DNA of 64,000 nucleotides from CAZIXN01 sp039180415 (lineage in GTDB: Bacteria; Planctomycetota; Phycisphaerae; Phycisphaerales; Phycisphaeraceae): the NCBI GenBank assembly GCA_039180415.1, contig JBCDDH010000006.1, forward strand, positions 8,407 through 72,406, given 5' to 3'. Below the pieces are notes generated by a model that saw only the letters and a program-made list of their open reading frames with translations, was not told where the DNA came from and searched no databases. Of this stretch, positions 58,741 to 64,000 are shown piece by piece. How positions within the stretch are numbered: position 1 is the first letter of the stretch; each line of letters opens with the position of its first letter. The position numbers and the translations under genes were made by a program.

Positions 58741-60045
58741 CTAATCGAGGGTCAGCTCGGCGGGCACGACTTCGTTTTTTGTGAGGTCGTCGAAGCTTTG
58801 GCGTCGGCGGACTTCGTGGGTCTGACCGTCGACGATCAGCGTTTCGGCGGCGATGCGGCGGGAGTTGTAGTTGCTGCTCATGGCCATGCCGTACGCGCCG
58901 GCGTCGTGGATCACGAGCAGGTCGCCGACCTTGGCGGCGGGCAAGCGGCGGGCTTCGACGAAGCCCCCGTCTTCCTGGGTGAACACGTCGCAGGATTCGC
59001 AGAGCGGGCCGGCCACGACGACGTCTTCGTGGGTGTCGAGCGTTCGCCCGTCCGCGGGCACGACGCTGAGGTGGTGATAGGCTCCGTACATCGCCGGGCG
59101 GATCAGGTCGTTGAAGCCCGCGTCGATCAGCAGGTACTTCACGGCTTCGTCGCCGTCGCCTTGTTCTTTCAACGCCCGCACCTTGGTCACGAGGTAGCCG
59201 CACTCCGCGACGAGGTAGCGCCCGGGCTCGACTTCGAGTTCGACGTCGCGGCCGACGATGATTTCGATCTTCTTGCGCGTGAGCGCCCACATCTCGAAGA
59301 AGCGGTCGAGGTCGATGCGCGAGGCGTCTTCCTTGCGGTACGGGATGGGCAGGCCGCCGCCCGTGCTGATGACTTCGAGGCCCGGGCCTTGGTGCTCGAC
59401 GTACGTCTTGGCGGCGTCGACCATGGCGTCGCAGACCTGAGCGAGGTGGTCGAAGTCGGCGCCGCTGCCGATGTGGAAATGCAGGCCGCGGATGTTCACG
59501 CCGTGCTGCTTACCCAGTTCGAGGCAGCGGGGCAGGTGGGTGTGCCAGATGCCGTGCTTGCTGGAGGTGCCGCCGGTGTTGACTTTTTGCGAGTGGCCGT
59601 GGCCGAAGCCGGGGTTGAGGCGGAGGGTGACGGGGATGTGCTGCAGGCCCGCGTCGGCGAGTTGGCCGATCATGTCGCTGCTGCCGCAGTTCACGGGGCA
59701 GCCGGTCTCGCGGACGATCTCGATCGCGTCGTCGTCGAACAGGTCGGCGGTGAAAACGATCTGCTCGGGCGCGTAGCCGACGGCCAGGCCGCGCCGGACT
59801 TCGCCGGCGGTGACGGCGTCGACGAGCACGCCGCGGCTCCGCATGATCGTGAGCAGCGCGAGGTTGGAGTTTGCCTTCTGCGCGTACCGGACGGTGACGC
59901 CTTCGCGGGTGAGGTCGGCGATGCGTCGTTCGAGCGTGGCGGCGTCGTAGACCCAGGTCGGCGTGCCGAACCGTTTGGCGATCCCGGTGGCGTCGAAGGG
60001 CAGCGGCACGGAAACGGAATTGGCTTGGGTGGTCATCGCGGTCAT
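58741..60045 (-). CDS. lysA: Diaminopimelate decarboxylase
   Basis: A 434-residue PLP enzyme, last step of lysine synthesis. The PLP Lys is in YAQKANSNLALL (Lys57). HFHIGSGADF, STGGGLPIPYR, EVEPGRYLVAECGYLV and GPLCESCDVF (catalytic Cys of the second subunit site) follow. The ATG at 60045 is 6 nt past a TACACT box; a longer frame to 60129 contains that promoter. The surE gene is divergent, 106 bp away. Confidence 0.95.
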   Translation of the reverse strand: MTAMTTQANSVSVPLPFDATGIAKRFGTPTWVYDAATLERRIADLTREGVTVRYAQKANSNLALLTIMRSRGVLVDAVTAGEVRRGLAVGYAPEQIVFTADLFDDDAIEIVRETGCPVNCGSSDMIGQLADAGLQHIPVTLRLNPGFGHGHSQKVNTGGTSSKHGIWHTHLPRCLELGKQHGVNIRGLHFHIGSGADFDHLAQVCDAMVDAAKTYVEHQGPGLEVISTGGGLPIPYRKEDASRIDLDRFFEMWALTRKKIEIIVGRDVELEVEPGRYLVAECGYLVTKVRALKEQGDGDEAVKYLLIDAGFNDLIRPAMYGAYHHLSVVPADGRTLDTHEDVVVAGPLCESCDVFTQEDGGFVEARRLPAAKVGDLLVIHDAGAYGMAMSSNYNSRRIAAETLIVDGQTHEVRRRQSFDDLTKNEVVPAELTLD

Positions 60046-60051
60046 GGGCGG

Positions 60052-60057
60052 AGTGTA
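60052..60057 (-). promoter_or_regulatory. -10-like TACACT for a leaderless lysA mRNA
   Basis: TACACT is 6 nt before the ATG at 60045, making the transcript leaderless if used. Confidence 0.55.
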
Positions 60058-60139
60058 CGTCCCGCCGGTGCCCGGAAGTATTCCGCGCGGGCGGGCGACG
60101 CCGGGCATGGAGCTTTCCCGGGCGTTCACCGCGGGCCCT

Positions 60140-60145
60140 TATGAT
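60140..60145 (+). promoter_or_regulatory. -10-like TATGAT for a leaderless surE mRNA
   Basis: TATGAT, five of six matches to TATAAT, is 6 nt before the ATG at 60152. No Shine-Dalgarno. Confidence 0.55.
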
Positions 60146-60151
60146 CCGGCG

Positions 60152-60985
60152 ATGCGTGTGCTGCTCACCAACGACGACGGGATCGATGCGCCGGGCTTGG
60201 GAGCGCTGTACGCGGCGCTCGTGGCCGCGGGTCGGTTCGCGCGGATCGACGTGGCGGCGCCGAGCAAGGTGCAGTCGGCAACGAGCCACGCGGTGACGTT
60301 CCACCGGCCGATCGACGCGGCCGCCCAGCCGCTGCACGCGTTGGCGGGGCACGGCGTGGAGGGTTTCGCGGTCGGCGGTCGGCCGGCGGACTGCGTGAAG
60401 CTCGCGTTGTGCGGGGCGTTGGAGGGCGAGCCGGTCGCGTACGACCTGGTGATCTCGGGGATGAACGCCGGGGCGAACGTGGGGATCAACGTGCTGTACT
60501 CCGGCACCGTCGGCGCGGCCCGGGAGGCGACGTTCGAAGGCCTGCCCGCGATCGCCGTGTCCCTGCACTTAAACGACTGGGAACACGACCACTGGCCCCG
60601 CGCCGCGGCGCACGCCGCCGACGCGATCGCCCGCGTGCTGGACGACGCCCCCGGGCACGGCCTGGGCCCCGGGTCGCTGGTGAACATCAATGTGCCCGTG
60701 CTCGACGGCGGGGCCGAACCCCGCGGCCTGCGGCTGTGCCCGATCGCCAAGACGCCGATGGTCGCGGGCTACAACGTCCAAACGCATCCCGACGGCACGC
60801 GGAGCTTCACGGCCAAGCACGGCATGGACTTCGGCGACTTCGAGGCCGGCACCGACGTCGACCTGCTCTTCCGGCGGTTCGTGACGCTCAGCCCGATGCA
60901 CTTCGATCTGACCTGCGACGACACGCTCGCGGCGTGGGCGGGCTTCGGGCGGGCCTTGGAGAGTGAGGAAGCCGCCCGTGCCTGA
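60152..60985 (+). CDS. surE: 5'/3'-nucleotidase SurE
   Basis: A 277-residue metal-dependent nucleotidase. The signature RVLLTNDDGIDAPGL at residues 2-16 holds the metal Asp pair; FAVGGRPADCVKLAL and VISGMNAGANVGINVLYSGT are the other active-site loops. It dephosphorylates nucleoside monophosphates and short polyphosphates in stress survival. The start is set by the TATGAT box. The mgtE start overlaps its last codons, so mgtE is co-translated. Confidence 0.95.
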   Translation: MRVLLTNDDGIDAPGLGALYAALVAAGRFARIDVAAPSKVQSATSHAVTFHRPIDAAAQPLHALAGHGVEGFAVGGRPADCVKLALCGALEGEPVAYDLVISGMNAGANVGINVLYSGTVGAAREATFEGLPAIAVSLHLNDWEHDHWPRAAAHAADAIARVLDDAPGHGLGPGSLVNINVPVLDGGAEPRGLRLCPIAKTPMVAGYNVQTHPDGTRSFTAKHGMDFGDFEAGTDVDLLFRRFVTLSPMHFDLTCDDTLAAWAGFGRALESEEAARA

Positions 60986-62405
60986 GCTGCGGCCGCCCGA
61001 GCCGTCGTCCGTGGACGCATCGGTCGATGTCGTGGACGCTTCGTCGGATCGGGAGGCGCACGAAGAGCTGACACACCTGGTGCGGTCGCGCGATCTGGAC
61101 GCGATCGCGACGTTTGTTCGGCTGCTCCCGCCGGAAGACACGCCGTACACCATCAGCCACCTGGACGAAGAAGACCGCACGCGCTTCTTCGAGCTCTTGA
61201 CGGCCGCCGACGCCGATCTGGCGGCCGACCTGCTGGAGCACTTCGACGACGGGCACGCCGCGGACATGGTCTCGGAACTCGAGCCCGAGACGGCGGCGGT
61301 GCTCGTGGACGCGATGGACTCGGACGAGCAGGCGGACGTGCTCGGCGAGCTCGACGACCACGAGGCCCACGCGATCCTCGAAGCGATGGCCCCCGAAGAC
61401 GCGGCCGACCTGCGCGAACGCATCGCCTACGACGAGCACACCGCCGGCGGGCTGATGATCGTCGAGTACCTGGCTTACCCCGACGCGGAAACCGTCGAAA
61501 CCGTCGTGGCGGACCTGCGTGAAAACCACGAGCGGTACAACGAGTACGAGGTTCGGTACCTCTATACGCTCGACGACGCGGGCAAGCTGACCGGCGCGGT
61601 GCCGATGCGTCGCCTGGTGATGTCGGGCCCGGGCACGCCGCTGCAAGACCTGCGGATCGTCGAGCCCGTGACCGTGCGCGTCGACACCCCGGACGACGAG
61701 CTCGAAGACCTGTTCGACCGCGTGGACTACTCGGCGGTGCCGGTGTTGGACGGCGAGAAGAAGATGGTCGGCGTCGTGCAGCGCGCGGCGGTGCAGGAGC
61801 ACCGCGGCCAGGTCGCCGAGGAAGACCTCGCCAAGGCCCGCGGCATCGTCGGCGGCGAGGAGCTGCGGACCATGCCCGCGGGCAACCGCGCGTTCCGGCG
61901 GTTGATCTTCTTGCTGCCGATCATGGGCCTGACGATGATCTCGGCGTCGGTGATCGCGTTCTACGAGCAGACGATCGCCGAGGCGCCGAACCTGGCGAAG
62001 TTCTTGCCGGTGGTTGCGGGGCTCTGCGGCTCTTCGGGCGGGCAGGCGGTGGCCGTGTCGATGCGCGAGATTTCGCTGGGCCTGATCCGCGTGGGCGACG
62101 TGAAGTGGGTGATCACCAAAGAGCTCGCGTCGGCCGCGATCGTGGGGCTGGTCATCGGCACGTTCCTGTTCGTCGCCGGCTGGGTCTGGGACGGGCACTG
62201 GGAGATGGGCATGGTCGTCGGGCTGTCCGCGCCGCTGGTGATGCTGTTCGCGACGGCGGTCGGCGGCTCGGTGCCGGTGGTGCTCAAGGGCGTCGGGCTG
62301 GACCCCGCCATGATCTCCGGCCCGGCGGTGCAGACCGTCATCGACCTGGTCAGCTTCTTCACCGTGCTCACCCTCGCGACCCTGCTGCTCGCGTCGATCG
62401 TGTAA
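60978..62405 (+). CDS. mgtE: Magnesium transporter MgtE
   Basis: A 475-residue Mg2+ channel. The N domain (about 30-150) has repeated LLEHFDDGHAADMVSEL-like helices, the two CBS domains follow (TAGGLMIVEYLAYPDAETV, YSAVPVLDGEKKMVGVV), and the pore part has five helices, including FLPVVAGLCGSSGGQAVAVS and PLVMLFATAVGGSVPVVLKG. The GTG at 60978 has GAGG 9 nt upstream; a GTG at 60963 is an alternative. It overlaps surE. Confidence 0.95.
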   Translation: MPELRPPEPSSVDASVDVVDASSDREAHEELTHLVRSRDLDAIATFVRLLPPEDTPYTISHLDEEDRTRFFELLTAADADLAADLLEHFDDGHAADMVSELEPETAAVLVDAMDSDEQADVLGELDDHEAHAILEAMAPEDAADLRERIAYDEHTAGGLMIVEYLAYPDAETVETVVADLRENHERYNEYEVRYLYTLDDAGKLTGAVPMRRLVMSGPGTPLQDLRIVEPVTVRVDTPDDELEDLFDRVDYSAVPVLDGEKKMVGVVQRAAVQEHRGQVAEEDLAKARGIVGGEELRTMPAGNRAFRRLIFLLPIMGLTMISASVIAFYEQTIAEAPNLAKFLPVVAGLCGSSGGQAVAVSMREISLGLIRVGDVKWVITKELASAAIVGLVIGTFLFVAGWVWDGHWEMGMVVGLSAPLVMLFATAVGGSVPVVLKGVGLDPAMISGPAVQTVIDLVSFFTVLTLATLLLASIV

Positions 62406-62421
62406 GGCGGAAGCGATGCGA

Positions 62422-63564
62422 TCAACCGCGTAGCAGCATCGCCTCCAAAGCCAGCCCCGGCCCGAACGCGACGATCAACCAGTAGCGAGGTGAGTCGGAA
62501 TCGTTTGGCGTGTCTCGCGTCGCGGCGAGCAGCCGCTGCAGCACCACCAGCACCGTCGGCGAACTGAGGTTGCCGTGCTCGCGCAGCACCTCCAACGAAG
62601 CCTGCGCCGCGCTCGCGGGCAGACCCAAGGCTTCGGTCGTCGCCCGCAGCACGCGCGGCCCGCCGGGGTGGACGATCAGCCCGGCGAGCTGCGCGGGGGC
62701 CAGCCCGTGGGGCCGGAGGAAGCCGCGCAACGCGTCGCCGGCGTGGCGCTGGATGTGTTCGGGCACGCGCGGGCTGAGCGTCATCTCGAAGCCGTGGTCG
62801 CCGAGGTGCCAGGTCATCGCGTCTTGGCTATCAGGCAACAGGCGTGAAAAGCGATCGACCAGGTACGGCGTCGGTCGGGATGAAGATTTCGCGGGTGTGC
62901 TCGGCGTCAGCACCGCGGCCGCGGCGCCGTCGGCGAACAGCGCGTTGGCGACCAGGCGGTTCGGCTCCCAGCCGTACGCGAAGTGGGCGGTGCAGATCTC
63001 GACGCAGACCAGCAGCGCCGGCCGGCCGCTGCGCGCCGCGAGCGCGTCGGCGGCTTCCCACCCGTTGAGCGCGGCGTGGCAGCCCATGAAGCCGACGTTC
63101 GTCCGCGAGACGTTCGGCGACAGGCCGAGCCCTTCGATCAACTGCGTATCCACGCCCGGTGCCGCGAAGCCGGTGCAGGAGACGGTGACCAGGTGCCCGA
63201 TCTGCTCCGCCGAGATGGCCGCGTCTTCCAACGCCGCGCGGGCCGACCGCAACGCCAGAGTCTTCGCTGCTTCCGCATACCGCGCCATACGTTCCGCGAG
63301 GCTCGGGCCGCGGTCTTCCGCGTCGCGCGACGGCGGGAACACCGCGCCCAGGCTCTGCACCGTGGGCTCGGCGTCATCCGCAACCAGCGCGCAGCCGCGC
63401 CGCCGGACCCCGCTCCGCCGGTACAGCTCGCGCAAAATTTTGGCCCGCCGCGCCCCGCTGCCGCAGCAGCACGCCACCGCGGCGTCCGCGAACGCGCGCT
63501 GCGGCAGCGACACCGCAGGTAGCGCGACGCCCAACCCCGACAGCGGCACGGCGGCTCGGCTCAA
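62422..63564 (-). CDS. Type III polyketide synthase (chalcone synthase-like)
   Basis: A 380-residue enzyme with thiolase fold. The catalytic Cys is in NVGFMGCHAALNG (Cys162), the His in LIVHPGGPRVL and the Asn in EHGNLSSPTVL, the standard triad. It extends acyl-CoA starters with malonyl-CoA to pyrones or resorcinols; the product is unknown. The start is a TTG that overlaps the stop of the FAD enzyme gene (TTGA), so they are coupled. It converges on mgtE across 16 bp. Confidence 0.93.
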   Translation of the reverse strand: MSRAAVPLSGLGVALPAVSLPQRAFADAAVACCCGSGARRAKILRELYRRSGVRRRGCALVADDAEPTVQSLGAVFPPSRDAEDRGPSLAERMARYAEAAKTLALRSARAALEDAAISAEQIGHLVTVSCTGFAAPGVDTQLIEGLGLSPNVSRTNVGFMGCHAALNGWEAADALAARSGRPALLVCVEICTAHFAYGWEPNRLVANALFADGAAAAVLTPSTPAKSSSRPTPYLVDRFSRLLPDSQDAMTWHLGDHGFEMTLSPRVPEHIQRHAGDALRGFLRPHGLAPAQLAGLIVHPGGPRVLRATTEALGLPASAAQASLEVLREHGNLSSPTVLVVLQRLLAATRDTPNDSDSPRYWLIVAFGPGLALEAMLLRG

Positions 63565-64000
63565 CGCCCCGCCTTCGCCGGCGTCGGCCGGGTAAGCGTT
63601 TCGAACCGGAGGCGGGTTTCAGGGATCCGTCCGCCCGCTTGCCACGCTGCCGTCAGCGCCCGCACGAGCCTTGGCCGCCGCAGCGCCGCCCGCGTGCCCC
63701 AGCACCACCACCGACCCGTCCGCCGATGTGTCGCGCATCGCCGCGCCCAACGCGCCGCCGCCGTCTTAGCCGTGATCTCGCCGGCTAGGGCCGCGCCCAC
63801 CAGCGCGGCCGCGCCGTCCGCGGCCTGTAGCGCCCAGGCCATCCCCTCGCCGGTGAACGGCTCGACGTACCCCGCCGCGTCGCCCACGACCAACAGCCCG
63901 GTCGCCGCCACCAGCGGCCGATAAGCCGACACCAACGGAGAGACGCGCCACGCCTCCGGGCCCCCCGCAAACGCTTCGTAAAAGCCCGCCTCCGCGCCGG
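63561..64000 (-). CDS. FAD-dependent oxidoreductase, C-terminal part (cut by window edge)
   Basis: The frame runs in from the right edge. The visible ~146 residues include LLVVGDAAGYVEPFTGEGM, the C-terminal FAD motif of geranylgeranyl-reductase/PHBH-type flavoproteins. The start and N-terminal dinucleotide motif are outside. The 4-bp overlap with the type III PKS gene suggests it oxidises the polyketide, as in other PKS III loci; inference. Confidence 0.85.
   Translation of the reverse strand, partial: GAEAGFYEAFAGGPEAWRVSPLVSAYRPLVAATGLLVVGDAAGYVEPFTGEGMAWALQAADGAAALVGAALAGEITAKTAAARWARRCATHRRTGRWWCWGTRAALRRPRLVRALTAAWQAGGRIPETRLRFETLTRPTPAKAGR

Noticed and set aside
1..64000. tRNA, rRNA, CRISPR arrays and insertion sequences
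   Set aside because: No T-loop, rRNA core, regularly spaced repeats or transposase motif was found on either strand.

Overview
The window is GC-rich, gene-dense bacterial chromosome with no rRNA, tRNA or CRISPR. I read it as Planctomycetota, most likely class Phycisphaerae. The reasons are a secreted PEP-CTERM protease, a 'GFTLIELLVVI' pseudopilin with an H-X9-DG-type tail, a very long RseP, an RNase E/G with an arginine-rich tail, and many SRPBCC and four-helix-bundle accessory proteins. The phylum call rests on this gene content, not on a marker phylogeny.

Layout. 1-7.6 kb (minus): the N-terminal part of 2-oxoglutarate dehydrogenase E1 (cut by the window edge), a GH94 phosphorylase, a PEP-CTERM trypsin-like protease and a pseudopilin. 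7.6-8.0 kb: a gene-free gap holding a candidate structured RNA that ends in an intrinsic terminator. 8-12.8 kb: an APC permease, a DUF4870 protein, and a minus operon of a double-DTG lipoprotein protease, a four-helix-bundle protein and a YpdA-like flavoprotein. 12.8-23.9 kb (plus): a long co-directional run. It starts with an SRPBCC/TIGR01777 epimerase and small membrane/SRPBCC genes, then runs by a stop/start overlap into the ligase-associated DNA-repair set (MBL exonuclease, ATP-dependent ligase, Lhr-type helicase). A SpoIIE-type phosphatase follows, then the fourth repair gene, pdeM. 23.9-39.5 kb: mostly minus housekeeping genes: smpB, mnmE, yidC, rseP, dxr, rne, ptsI, metK. 39.5-53 kb: GNATs, a coiled-coil protein, an AlkD-like protein, a Y-family polymerase, fumC, a TetR/lipoprotein divergent pair with a clear operator, an LCAT-like hydrolase and cysS. 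53-64 kb: an AT-richer orphan membrane gene, corC-like/ybeY, an RsbW/RsbV pair, a GT2 enzyme, a LysM protein, lysA, surE, mgtE, and the start of a type III polyketide synthase locus cut by the right edge.

Themes. (1) At eleven genes on both strands a TAnnnT hexamer sits 6-8 nt before the start codon, which points to widespread leaderless transcripts; other genes have normal Shine-Dalgarno sites. (2) The ligase-associated repair module carries a sensor phosphatase between its helicase and pdeM, and possible RsbV/RsbW partners lie elsewhere in the window. (3) Stop/start overlaps (GTGA, ATGA, TTGA) couple several gene pairs. (4) fumC has an internal block of different codon usage. No wholly unprecedented system is evident; the best novelty candidates are the structured RNA, the leaderless promoter rule and the extended repair operon.
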